The notes beneath the pieces were generated by a model that made no database searches, had not been told where the DNA came from, and was given only the letters and a program-made list of their open reading frames with translations. From NCBI GenBank assembly GCA_026770585.1, contig MU646374.1:761382-777473 (forward strand): DNA of 16,092 bases, read 5' to 3'. Below are positions 15,608-16,092 of the stretch, piece by piece. This stretch comes from Baffinella frigidus. Taxonomy: Eukaryota > Cryptophyceae > Cryptomonadales > Baffinellaceae. The position numbers were made by a program, and so were the translations under genes. Position 1 is the stretch's first letter, and the number at the start of each line of letters is the position of its first letter.

Positions 15608-15791
15608 CGCTCGCTCAGACCTCTCCCGCTGCCCTCGTCCCCTTAGCCCTCAGCCCGGCTAAGGGGACAGGGTGTGGGGAGTACCTCGGTTCCGGCATCT
15701 GAGTGGCACGCGAAACCCGCAGCTGTTCATGGATCTGCTGACCCAGAATAAGGACCCGCGGTACATCGACTTTCTTCTGTCTATCTGCACG
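823..15791 (+). CDS. Partial gene: IP3 receptor / ryanodine receptor family Ca2+ release channel, N-terminal half, 17 exons
   Basis: An IP3R-type channel sits in the ER or another store membrane and releases Ca2+ when cytosolic IP3 binds its N-terminal beta-trefoil/helical pocket. I see 17 exons on + (823-880, 1983-2069, 2593-2690, 2887-2923, 3160-3214, 4243-4310, 5396-5467, 6365-6434, 6928-7038, 8499-8595, 9386-9465, 10539-10611, 11585-11640, 12460-12582, 13587-13662, 13969-14051, 15723-15791) plus an optional one at 6688-6732. Joined they give about 437 codons without a stop, and every split codon matches its neighbour. Segments recall animal IP3R in the right order: VRLFH-like, VF-RT..R, WKVEA, IKHI...YL, MPV.PA, PNR..QKL.RE, GYRLL, NTIT...RKLL and [10 protein letters not shown]. 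Channel domain and both ends are outside the window. Function is inferred from family; exon borders are predictions. A RyR-like or divergent protist homologue is the main alternative. Confidence 0.85.
860..1060. repeat. Diverged duplication, copy 1 (partner 1300-1485)
   Basis: Shared order of blocks: GTCGCCC-C tract-TTC, CCAATC, GGGCAA(C/T)GAAA, TACTACACA, TTAGTAAT and TTGATTTTT. Small minus-strand ORFs in both copies are alike only because the DNA is duplicated; they are not genes. Confidence 0.65.
1087..1257. repeat. Inverted pair of the GGTACTAATCCTGCCC repeat
   Basis: 1087-1155 reads CTGGTACTAATCCTGCCC ... GGTACAAACCCTGCCCGGAT CAGTCAAC. 1189-1257 is its inverted, about 80% similar copy. 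Further direct copies: 1929-1973 (just before the 1983 acceptor) and 14710-14779. A four-copy dispersed family. Confidence 0.75.
1286..1316 (-). pseudogene. Inverted fragment resembling the 1983 exon
   Basis: On the minus strand this reads [10 protein letters not shown], against [10 protein letters not shown] in the exon; about 24 of 30 bases match. It is inside one half of a duplicated intron segment. Short, so moderate confidence. Confidence 0.45.
1300..1485. repeat. Diverged duplication, copy 2
   Basis: Partner of 860-1060; carries a 14-base C tract and holds the inverted exon fragment at its left edge. Confidence 0.65.
1506..1690 (+). pseudogene. TPR (kinesin-light-chain-like) fragment captured in the intron
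   Basis: One open frame reads [20 protein letters not shown] then [15 protein letters not shown] and [12 protein letters not shown]: a degenerate TPR pair of the type [21 protein letters not shown], common in kinesin light chain and many protist repeat proteins. It shares nothing with IP3R and lies in the first intron, same strand. The stop TAA at 1688 is made by the left end of an inserted MITE. Likely a gene fragment carried in by duplication, though use as a cassette exon cannot be excluded. Confidence 0.7.
1688..1786. mobile_element. MITE with perfect 19-bp inverted repeats and TA target site
   Basis: The 19-bp arms at 1687-1705 and 1769-1787 are exact inverted copies (TAAAGTTGGGCACGTCAT and complement), bounded by TA. 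A 24-bp perfect palindrome lies at 1709-1732. About 99 bp, no ORF: a Tc1/mariner-type non-autonomous element. It interrupts the TPR fragment and gives it a stop codon. Confidence 0.85.
1983..2069 (+). CDS. IP3R exon: MIR/beta-trefoil strand with [10 protein letters not shown] motif
   Basis: Acceptor CTGCAG|G. Reads [14 protein letters not shown] then [14 protein letters not shown], ending with AG of a split Arg codon. It aligns without gaps to the GGDVVRLFHAEQEKFLT stretch of animal IP3R. There is no GT before the in-frame stop at 2107. The donor must be GC at 2070 (CAG|GCATCA), which joins to the exon at 2593 as AG|G in frame. The basic residues corresponding to mammalian R241 and K249 (numbering from memory) are Cys and Ala here. 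Confidence 0.85.
2070..2407. other. Intron start after exon 1983
   Basis: Three imperfect ~26-bp tandem units built on ACCCGAG-GG-TTTGGAT (2115-2200), preceded by a CAAATCAAA/TTTGATTTG inverted pair. A hairpin ACCGCCGAA/TTCGGCGGT lies near 2309. No gene. Confidence 0.6.
2408..2561. mobile_element. 154-bp foldback element
   Basis: Arms of about 65 bp starting TAACGTCCTGAAA and ending with its complement TTTCAGGACGTTA form one long imperfect hairpin with a loop of about 20 bp. No coding content. TA-ended termini suggest a MITE; a strong RNA hairpin would form in the pre-mRNA between exons 1983 and 2593. Confidence 0.8.
2593..2690 (+). CDS. IP3R exon: IP3-contact loop and MIR strand (RTSNR ... 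WMWKVEA)
   Basis: Acceptor GACAG|G, GT donor at 2691. Reads [14 protein letters not shown], then [17 protein letters not shown]. The first part aligns to QHVFLRTTGRQ of animal IP3R, whose R265-T-T-G-R269 loop holds the 4-phosphate of IP3. Both arginines are kept (R-T-S-N-R), with one residue fewer before them. ASWMWKVEA matches SKALWEVEV. The last base C forms a codon with the GC that opens the next exon. Confidence 0.87.
2698..2844. mobile_element. Foldback MITE, CCACTTAGCAGC termini
   Basis: Inverted termini of about 30 bp (CCACTTAGCAGCCACCGAGG and complement around 2820-2843). It has a perfect 24-bp palindrome inside at 2795-2818 (TTTCACCTTGAA mirrored). It starts eight bases after the donor of exon 2593. 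Confidence 0.75.
2887..2923 (+). CDS. IP3R micro-exon in the MIR region
   Basis: A 37-base exon: acceptor CGCAG|G, then [11 protein letters not shown] and AG of a split Arg codon. There is no GT at the end. A GC donor at 2924 (ACAG|GCCC) lets it join 3160 as AG|G ATC, giving SSFYRIKHI against animal NSLFRFKHL. The following intron is telomere-like from its first bases. An ACAGG pentamer stands at both ends of that intron. Its core GCACATCGTGT also occurs in the next exon, so part of it may be a duplication. Confidence 0.7.
2924..3159. repeat. Intron made wholly of telomere-like repeats
   Basis: From the GC donor to the AAAACAG acceptor the intron contains only CCCTAAA variants. ACAGG stands at both borders. 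Confidence 0.85.
3160..3214 (+). CDS. IP3R exon: MIR motif [10 protein letters not shown]
   Basis: Acceptor AAAACAG|G directly after a telomere-like array; GT donor at 3215. Reads [18 protein letters not shown], the classical MIR pattern (x-LRH-x-x-T-x-x-YL) and a gapless match to FRFKHLATGHYLAAE of animal IP3R. Starts with the third base of a split Arg codon and ends in phase 0. Confidence 0.87.
3311..3438 (-). mobile_element. GCCACTT-ended repeat, copy 1 (inverted relative to 8656)
   Basis: The reverse complement of this stretch matches 8656-8787 along its length, for example CGGTGCCTTTCTC, TTTGGCGTG and TTTGGACAGATTCCCGAA. Ends carry GCCACTT inverted repeats. Non-coding. Confidence 0.7.
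3515..3752. mobile_element. TA-type foldback MITE (CTATCTTAGG family), copy 1
   Basis: Termini TTGTAGATTTCGGC / GCCGAAATCTACAA, followed on the right by TA. The core holds CTATCTTAGG ... AAGATAGCATCACCCAC, shared with copies at 12956 and 14053. A solo terminus TATTGTAGATTTCG lies at 4002-4015. Confidence 0.75.
3753..4041. other. Intron stretch without gene
   Basis: GC-rich CACCGCGTG motif appears four times (3868-4030); one solo MITE terminus at 4002-4015. Nothing coding. Confidence 0.6.
4042..4242. repeat. Telomere-like array ending in an exon acceptor
   Basis: CCCTAAA and CCCTACA units running into CGAAAAGCAG, the acceptor of exon 4243. Confidence 0.88.
4243..4310 (+). CDS. IP3R exon: MIR strand [13 protein letters not shown]
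   Basis: Acceptor AAGCAG|G, phase 0, preceded by a telomere-like array. Reads [22 protein letters not shown], close to the SSIFELDPTTL strand of animal IP3R. Two donors are possible: GT at 4313 (phase 1, does not fit the next exon) and GA at 4311 (phase 2, which joins CC|G to the exon at 5396 in frame). I chose the GA donor because it keeps the frame, as for the first exon. Confidence 0.72.
4313..4834. other. Intron stretch without gene
   Basis: Contains TTCTTCTTCTTC at 4397 and an imperfect inverted pair GTACCAGGAAACCC / GGTTTGATGC...CCTGGT around 4683-4728. The ORF at 4572-4829 has no recognisable domain and I do not accept it. Confidence 0.6.
4835..4895. repeat. GA/GGGA microsatellite
   Basis: GAGAGAGGGAG purine tract on +. 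Confidence 0.9.
4971..5160. mobile_element. 190-bp element with CCACTCGAGAATG inverted termini, copy 1
   Basis: Ends CCACTCGAGAATG and CATTCTCGTGTGG. Matches 14400-14590 along its length (CCTATTTA, AAATAGTTGTAC, TTACGTGACCAATC, AAAGTTACT, ATCGGTTTTAA). No ORF of its own; no clear target duplication. Confidence 0.85.
5396..5467 (+). CDS. IP3R exon: MIR strand LIYIRTQTG
   Basis: Acceptor CACCTCAG|G after a pyrimidine-rich 18-bp tandem repeat (5339-5374). Reads [24 protein letters not shown], resembling NSYVRLRHLCTNT of animal IP3R. GT donor at 5468 leads straight into a short telomere-like array. It ends with GG, completed by G of the next exon. Confidence 0.65.
5468..5506. repeat. Short telomere-like array starting at a donor
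   Basis: GTACCAACCCTAAACCCTGA and a few further units start directly at the donor of exon 5396. Confidence 0.75.
5538..5728. mobile_element. CCTCGAGTGG-ended element, copy 1
   Basis: Shares TTTGTACGAGAGCTGGTCACGT and other blocks with 8882-9061. The right end GGCCTCGAGTGG is part of a near-perfect palindrome (5716-5728 / 5730-5742, 13-bp arms with a one-base centre). A 10-bp hairpin GGTCACGTTA/TAACGTGACC lies inside. Confidence 0.65.
5743..6127. other. Intron stretch without gene
   Basis: Short hairpins CCTCC-CGTA-GGAGG and a CCCGGAACTTTCGGG pair near 5955-5998; a repeated TATTTTAAA/GTCCTTCT motif at 5752 and 6049. No coding support on either strand. Confidence 0.6.
6128..6364. repeat. Telomere-like array (CCCCTAA, CCCTCAA, CCCAAAC blocks)
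   Basis: Distinct homogeneous sub-blocks follow one another, pointing to local slippage. Ends at the acceptor of exon 6365. Confidence 0.88.
6365..6434 (+). CDS. IP3R exon: acidic loop after the MIR strands
   Basis: Acceptor AACCAG|G abutting a telomere-like array; GT donor at 6435. The frame set by its neighbours reads [23 protein letters not shown]. No clear counterpart in animal IP3R; it would fall in the variable acidic loop before the next strand. Supported by open frame, splice sites and phase (2 in, 0 out). A degraded copy of its 3' edge with donor lies at 6546-6565. Confidence 0.6.
6546..6565 (+). pseudogene. Downstream 3' shard of the 6365 exon
   Basis: GACAGCTAAATCGTGGTACC against GACAGCCCAATCGCGGTACC at the exon end, 17 of 20 bases, donor included; both run into CCCTAAA-like or ACACCC DNA. 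Confidence 0.5.
6688..6732 (+). CDS. Optional exon: truncated upstream copy of the 6928 exon
   Basis: Acceptor AAAACAG|G, 15 codons [17 protein letters not shown] donor at 6733; phase 0 on both sides. It is nearly identical to the first 15 codons of the exon at 6928 ([15 protein letters not shown]). It could be spliced in without a frameshift, be used as an alternative, or be a dead shard. An AT-rich microsatellite lies between the two copies. Confidence 0.4.
6737..6880. repeat. AT-dinucleotide microsatellite
   Basis: Long TA runs with TACA interruptions between the two copies of exon 6928; likely cruciform-prone. Tyr-Ile ORFs here are artefacts. Confidence 0.9.
6928..7038 (+). CDS. IP3R exon: last beta-trefoil strand ([13 protein letters not shown])
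   Basis: Acceptor CAAGCAG|G, GT donor GTGCGT at 7039, phase 0 at both ends, 37 codons. [18 protein letters not shown] aligns to EDKEAFAIVPVSPAEVRDL of animal IP3R, the strand that closes the beta-domain before the helical half of the IP3-binding core. Its 5' edge is copied upstream (6688) and its 3' edge with donor downstream (7282-7301). Confidence 0.87.
7050..7142. repeat. Homogeneous (CCCTCAA)n array
   Basis: About thirteen nearly perfect 7-bp units just after exon 6928. Read as protein it gives a false NPQPSTL repeat. Confidence 0.9.
7237..7566. repeat. Head-to-head telomere-like arrays
   Basis: G-rich TTTGGGG/TTTAGGG units at 7238-7280, then the exon shard 7282-7301, then C-rich CCCTCAA/CCCTAAA units to 7415 and again 7460-7566. 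One of two places with the G-rich strand on +. Confidence 0.85.
7282..7301 (+). pseudogene. Downstream 3' shard of the 6928 exon
   Basis: GATCCGCCGCCTCAGTGCGT resembles the exon end and donor (CATCTGTCGCCTCG|GTGCGT). Both are followed by ACCCTCAA repeats. It sits exactly between a G-rich (TTTAGGG-like) and a C-rich telomere-like array. Confidence 0.5.
7567..7960. other. Intron stretch, doubtful exon-like pieces
   Basis: 7605-7677 ([11 protein letters not shown], strong GTGAAG donor) and 7711-7771 look faintly coding, but the exons 7038 and 8499 join in phase without them and the alignment leaves no place. Held as possible cassette exons or decayed DNA. Confidence 0.3.
7961..8107. repeat. CT/CCCT microsatellite
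   Basis: Pyrimidine tract of about 145 bp with a GCGCGCGC island near 8036; it makes false Ser-Leu and Glu-Arg ORFs. Confidence 0.9.
8173..8312. mobile_element. 140-bp MITE with CACTGCCAGGGC termini and AACTA target duplication
   Basis: Termini CACTGCCAGGGC (8173-8184) and GCCCTGGCAGTG (8301-8312) with further pairing inward to about 23 bp. Five-base direct repeats AACTA flank it (8168-8172, 8313-8317). No ORF. Superfamily not assigned. Confidence 0.82.
8346..8369 (+). pseudogene. Upstream 5' shard of the 8499 exon
   Basis: ATCGGGATCCGGCGGGCGAT matches the exon start, with one difference across its first 20 bases. Similarity ends after ATGCT. It is 150 bp upstream of the exon; a dispersed ~110-bp repeat (8380-8490) fills the gap. 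Confidence 0.6.
8380..8490. repeat. Dispersed 110-bp repeat, copy 1
   Basis: CAAACCACAG ... AGTAGATC ... CCTCGAATTCG ... CTGGCTGCAGGAAA ... GCTCCA. The same series recurs at 10411-10521. Both copies end 8-17 bases before an acceptor (8499, 10539), so the repeat may supply branch point or acceptor context. Confidence 0.8.
8499..8595 (+). CDS. IP3R exon: first helices of the alpha-helical domain
   Basis: Acceptor AGAACAG|G, GT donor at 8596. Reads [20 protein letters not shown], then [12 protein letters not shown] plus one base. It is helix-rich with no stop. It follows PASVAS in phase 0 and corresponds in position to [20 protein letters not shown] of animal IP3R; identity is low. The last G plus GC of the next exon makes a Gly codon. 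Its 5' edge is copied at 8346-8369. Confidence 0.75.
8600..8646. repeat. Short telomere-like array between copies of an exon edge
   Basis: Left border TGCCGCGGGTG (exon 8499 end plus donor), right border TGCTGCGGGTG at 8646-8656: a direct repeat of 11 bases with one difference around about 47 bp of CCCTAAA/CCCTGAA units. Confidence 0.7.
8656..8787 (+). mobile_element. GCCACTT-ended repeat, copy 2
   Basis: Second copy of the element at 3311-3438, opposite orientation. Contains its own small hairpin CTCCCGGATATCCGGGAG. Confidence 0.7.
8882..9061. mobile_element. CCTCGAGTGG-ended element, copy 2
   Basis: Diverged copy of 5538-5728, ending in CCCTCGAGGC and GCCTCGAGTGG, inverted to one another. 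The termini resemble those of the 190-bp family, so they may be related. Confidence 0.65.
9159..9385. repeat. Telomere-like array ending in an exon acceptor
   Basis: CCCTAAA units with CCCTGAA and CTCTAAA variants; final CCCTAAACAG is the acceptor of exon 9386. Confidence 0.9.
9386..9465 (+). CDS. IP3R exon: acidic helix [14 protein letters not shown]
   Basis: Acceptor AAACAG|G after a telomere-like array; strong donor GTAAGT at 9466. Reads [20 protein letters not shown] then QSCYSA, a linker and an acidic helix, likely the helix before the conserved VT..L helix. Phase 1 in, 0 out. The last ~38 bases and the donor are repeated in tandem immediately downstream (to about 9506). Confidence 0.78.
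9467..9506 (+). repeat. Tandem copy of exon 9386 3' edge and donor
   Basis: The ~38 bp ending at the exon's donor (from AAAGTTGTCGAG) is repeated at once as TAAGTTGTCGAGCC... ending CCCGGGTAC. The first donor GTAAGT is the stronger; the second would be a GGTACA site. Confidence 0.6.
9507..10010. other. Intron stretch without gene
   Basis: Only small imperfect palindromes (ATTTTGACCAGAAATCTGAT region at 9560). Minus-strand ORFs at 9748-10063 lack any domain signal. Confidence 0.6.
10017..10031 (+). pseudogene. Upstream 5' shard of the 10539 exon
   Basis: GTGACCGAGACGCTC against GTAACCGAGACGCTC at the exon start, 14 of 15 bases, preceded by GCAA instead of GCAG. Short, so chance similarity is not excluded. 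Confidence 0.4.
10061..10213. mobile_element. 153-bp element with CACACAGCGG termini, copy 1
   Basis: Left CACACAGCGGGCTACGAAGG and right complement ending CCGCTGTGTG, about 25 bp of inverted similarity. Interior has CTACGGGTGGCCTACCGTAGGG. Matches 11761-11914. Confidence 0.8.
10411..10521. repeat. Dispersed 110-bp repeat, copy 2
   Basis: Second copy of 8380-8490, same orientation, again just before an exon acceptor. Confidence 0.8.
10539..10611 (+). CDS. IP3R exon: helix [13 protein letters not shown]
   Basis: Acceptor GGTGCAG|G, donor GT at 10612 where the (CTCAACC) array begins at once. Reads [20 protein letters not shown] then FSRD plus one base. It aligns with VTKLLEDLVYFVTGG and the FSK of animal IP3R. 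The last G with GG of the next exon makes Gly. A short copy of its start lies at 10017-10031. Confidence 0.83.
10612..11584. repeat. 973-bp intron made wholly of telomere-like repeats
   Basis: Begins (GTCAACCC) at the donor of exon 10539 and ends (CCCTCAACCCTAG) at the acceptor of 11585. The first third is mostly CCCTCAA, the rest CCCTAAA with CCCCAAA. No other sequence is present. Confidence 0.92.
11585..11640 (+). CDS. IP3R exon: IP3 phosphate-binding motif PNR..QKL.RE
   Basis: Acceptor CCCTAG|G is itself a telomere-like unit; donor GTCTCC at 11641. Reads [18 protein letters not shown]. It aligns with SKPNRERQKLMREQNI of animal IP3R. The R, K and R spaced 4 and 3 apart correspond to R504, K508 and R511 (numbering from memory), which hold the 5-phosphate of IP3. 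All three are kept. A second, imperfect copy lies at 11937-11987. Confidence 0.88.
11663..11728. repeat. GA microsatellite
   Basis: Nearly pure GA run shortly after exon 11585 and before the 153-bp element. Confidence 0.9.
11761..11914. mobile_element. 153-bp element with CAGCGGGCTACG termini, copy 2
   Basis: Same orientation as copy 1, sharing GTTACCTTATC, CCTACGGGTTGCCTACCGTA and TCCCTTCGAAGTCCGCTGTG. It lies between the two copies of exon 11585. A lone end CCCGCTGTGTGGG occurs near 15530. Confidence 0.8.
11937..11987 (+). pseudogene. Downstream copy of the 11585 exon
   Basis: Reads [17 protein letters not shown] in the same frame: the exon at 11585 lacking one Lys codon. That Lys is the middle of the R-K-R phosphate motif, so inclusion would break it. 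No AG acceptor stands before it (ACTTGCGCC). A MITE and a GA microsatellite separate the two copies. Confidence 0.65.
12003..12459. repeat. Telomere-like arrays before exon 12460
   Basis: CCCTAAA to 12190, about 60 bp of other sequence, then CCCCTAA and CCCCAAA units grading into an A/C-rich tract with AAACA repeats and ACAG acceptor. Confidence 0.85.
12460..12582 (+). CDS. IP3R exon: QLPF...[14 protein letters not shown] helices
   Basis: The longest exon, 41 codons, phase 0 at both ends. Acceptor AAAACAG|G, donor GTTGCG at 12583. [10 protein letters not shown] aligns to FKLLQAPFT and [18 protein letters not shown] to RHICRLCYRVLRHS of animal IP3R. The mammalian YRK triad that follows CYRVLRHSQQD (Y567-R568-K569 from memory, part of the IP3 pocket) is not preserved in the next exon. 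Confidence 0.88.
12583..12955. other. Intron stretch without gene
   Basis: Repeated AGTCAACT/AATCAACTTTTG motifs near 12600 and a hairpin CGAAGACA/TGTCTTCG around 12900-12925. No coding signal. Confidence 0.6.
12956..13137. mobile_element. TA-type foldback MITE (CTATCTTAGG family), copy 2
   Basis: Bounded by TA. Inverted arms of about 30 bp: TCGAAATGGGCTTCGCGCGG and a complement ending at 13135. Core GCTATCTTAGGCATGATTT and ATAGCATCTCCCACCCATG is the family signature. Confidence 0.8.
13138..13332. other. Intron stretch without gene
   Basis: Two copies of TTGACAGCGT (13153, 13189) and an inverted pair GCGGTTGCAAACCGGT / ACCGGTCTC...GCAAACCGC at 13200-13260. No coding support. Confidence 0.55.
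13333..13520. mobile_element. 188-bp MITE with CTACTGCAAAGCCACAGGGG termini
   Basis: Near-perfect inverted ends of about 28 bp at 13333-13360 and 13493-13520. A palindromic centre GTAGGCGACAGG mirrored lies at 13365-13390. Single copy here; the ORF across it is not a gene. Confidence 0.8.
13587..13662 (+). CDS. IP3R exon: [12 protein letters not shown] helix of the RIH domain
   Basis: Acceptor GGCAG|A (the one acceptor, with 15723, not followed by G); GT donor at 13663. Reads [20 protein letters not shown] then QQQGR plus one base. It corresponds to KNQEYIAKQFGFMQKQIG of animal IP3R. The final G joins GT of the next exon to make Gly. The intron that follows is telomere-like almost throughout and contains both strand orientations. 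Confidence 0.82.
13663..13950. repeat. Telomere-like intron with both strand orientations
   Basis: Opens with GGGTTTAGGGTTTAGGG units (13688-13711) then CCCTAAA/CCCTGAA and a CCCGAAA run. Fills nearly the whole intron between exons 13587 and 13969. Confidence 0.85.
13969..14051 (+). CDS. IP3R exon: NTIT...RKLL helix of the RIH domain
   Basis: Acceptor GTGGCAG|G. Reads [20 protein letters not shown] then IGPDLIQ; aligns with [20 protein letters not shown] of animal IP3R. The donor GTATTG at 14052 is formed by the exon-adjacent G plus the TA target site of a ~200-bp foldback MITE, so the element begins one base after the exon. A copy of this exon edge without the MITE lies at 14599-14665. Confidence 0.88.
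14053..14251. mobile_element. TA-type foldback MITE (CTATCTTAGG family), copy 3, at the exon donor
   Basis: TA on both sides; termini TTGCAGAATTCGGGTTGG and complement of TTGTAGAATTCGGGTTGG. The core is inverted relative to copies 1 and 2. The left TA supplies the T and A of the GTA donor of exon 13969. The intron copy at 14638-14665 shows the same flanks joined without the element. Confidence 0.88.
14400..14590. mobile_element. 190-bp element with CCACTCGAGAATG inverted termini, copy 2
   Basis: Same orientation as copy 1 and about 75-80% alike by eye. It lies between two stretches of exon 13969 tail copies. Confidence 0.85.
14599..14637 (+). pseudogene. Downstream 3' copy of the 13969 exon with 27-bp internal loss
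   Basis: Reads [12 protein letters not shown] then GTACCG. Compared with KELFIG(KRKLLSSIG)PDLIQ it lacks nine residues, as if two ATCGGC repeats had recombined. The intron bases after it match those to the right of the MITE at 14251, so it is an empty-site paralogue. Another tail copy is at 14291-14310. Confidence 0.7.
14710..14779 (+). repeat. GGTACTAATCCTGCCC-family repeat, distant copy
   Basis: CCTGGTTCTAACCCTGCCCG, GTCTCGTCC and GGTACAAACCCTGTCC, then CAGTCAAC, as in 1087-1155. Confidence 0.7.
15071..15107 (+). pseudogene. Upstream 5' shard of the 15723 exon
   Basis: After AACGCAG it reads [11 protein letters not shown], matching [11 protein letters not shown] of the true exon (about 31 of 37 bases). 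Similarity stops after the AAGG.CC stretch. The downstream reading [14 protein letters not shown] is open but unlike any RIH sequence. It might be an alternative exon (GT at 15139) but more likely is a dead partial copy. Confidence 0.6.
15206..15562. other. Intron stretch without gene
   Basis: Hairpin CACCGGATAGCCGGTG at about 15238; a CGCTGTGTGGG end of the 153-bp family near 15530. The minus ORF at 15195-15497 has no recognisable domain. Confidence 0.6.
15723..15791 (+). CDS. IP3R exon: RIH motif [14 protein letters not shown]
   Basis: Acceptor CCCGCAG|C, donor GTGCGC at 15792, phase 0 on both sides. Reads [19 protein letters not shown] then SICT; aligns gaplessly with [23 protein letters not shown] of animal IP3R, one of the best conserved RIH stretches. 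It is flanked by CT microsatellites inside a long inverted repeat. Its 5' half is copied at 15071-15107 and its 3' half at 15948-15984. Confidence 0.88.
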
Positions 15792-15947
15792 GTGCGCGCC
15801 TCTCTCTCTCTCTCCCTCTCTCTCCCTCCCTCAGACGAGACTCTCTCTCTCTCTCTCTCTCTTTATCTCTTTCGCCTTCTCTCTATAAAGCGACTCTATC
15901 TGTAAAGCGACTCTCTCTCTCTCTGCACGGTGAGCGACTCTATCTCT

Positions 15948-15984
15948 CCCGCGGAAAATCGACGTTCTTCTGTCCATCTGTACG
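15948..15984 (+). pseudogene. Downstream 3' shard of the 15723 exon
   Basis: Reads PRKIDVLLSICT followed by GTGCGC, against [18 protein letters not shown] in the exon. About 42 of 48 bases agree, including the donor. A still shorter remnant (TCTGCACGGTGAGC) lies at 15922-15935. No acceptor precedes it. Confidence 0.65.
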
Positions 15985-16037
15985 GTGCGCCTCCCGCCGA
16001 GAGAGAGAGTGTGTCGCTTTACAGCGGGAGAGGTCTG

Positions 16038-16073
<36 letters not shown>

Positions 16074-16092
16074 GCTTTACAGAGAGAAAGTG

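Larger units (their letters stand above)
15575..16071. repeat. CT and GA microsatellites around the last exon
   Basis: CT runs at 15575-15604, 15801-15831, 15841-15865 and 15910-15924; GA runs at 16000-16008 and 16041-16071; TGTAAAGCGAC motifs recur between them. Confidence 0.85.
15563..16082. repeat. Long inverted repeat around the 15723 exon
   Basis: Left arm 15563-15630 (CTGTAAAGCGAC, CT run, CGCTCAGACCTCTCCCGCT) is mirrored at 16023-16082 (AGCGGGAGAGGTCTGAGCG, GA run, GTTGCTTTACAG). About 60-68 bp arms. The right arm reaches the window end, so the repeat may continue. Confidence 0.8.

Noticed and set aside
1-16092. tRNA, rRNA, CRISPR or prokaryotic operon features
   Set aside because: None seen: arrays are 7-bp telomere-like units without spacers, and the coding DNA is split by introns.

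Overview
The window looks like nuclear DNA of a eukaryotic alga or protist. It carries one strand of one large, intron-rich gene: the N-terminal half of an inositol 1,4,5-trisphosphate receptor / ryanodine receptor family calcium-release channel (IP3R/RyR), on the + strand. I recognised it by assembling 17 short exons (36-123 bp, about 1.3 kb in total, about 437 codons) whose split codons fit from end to end. The joined product follows the animal IP3 receptor from the middle of the N-terminal beta-trefoil, through the MIR repeats, to the first RIH (alpha-helical) domain. Start codon, 5' exons, channel domain and stop codon lie outside the window. No single ORF longer than a few dozen codons is the gene; most long ORFs are repeats or shadows.

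Organism: interstitial repeats are of the CCCTAAA/TTTAGGG telomere type. Almost all acceptors are AG followed by G. Three exon joins only keep frame with GC or GA instead of GT at the donor. Together these fit a dinoflagellate best (Symbiodiniaceae-like), with a chromerid alga as the main alternative. This is inference from sequence style, not a database match.

Layout: 1-822 intron (telomere-like arrays plus about 300 bp of non-repeat DNA); 823-2069 first two exons, with a captured TPR (kinesin-light-chain-like) fragment broken by a small TA-flanked MITE; 2593-7038 MIR exons; 8499-12582 exons of the first helical domain, including the R-x3-K-x2-R phosphate-binding motif; 13587-15791 RIH exons; 15792-16092 intron with microsatellites and an inverted repeat. 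About 90% of the window is intron.

The introns are the remarkable part. Several are telomere-like arrays from donor to acceptor. They are also loaded with at least nine families of short foldback/MITE-like elements. Finally, at least ten partial exon copies ('shards') obey a rule: copies of the 5' exon edge with its acceptor lie upstream of the exon, and copies of the 3' edge with its donor lie downstream. One shard (14599-14665) preserves the empty site of a MITE that sits one base after the end of exon 14051, which dates the order of events.
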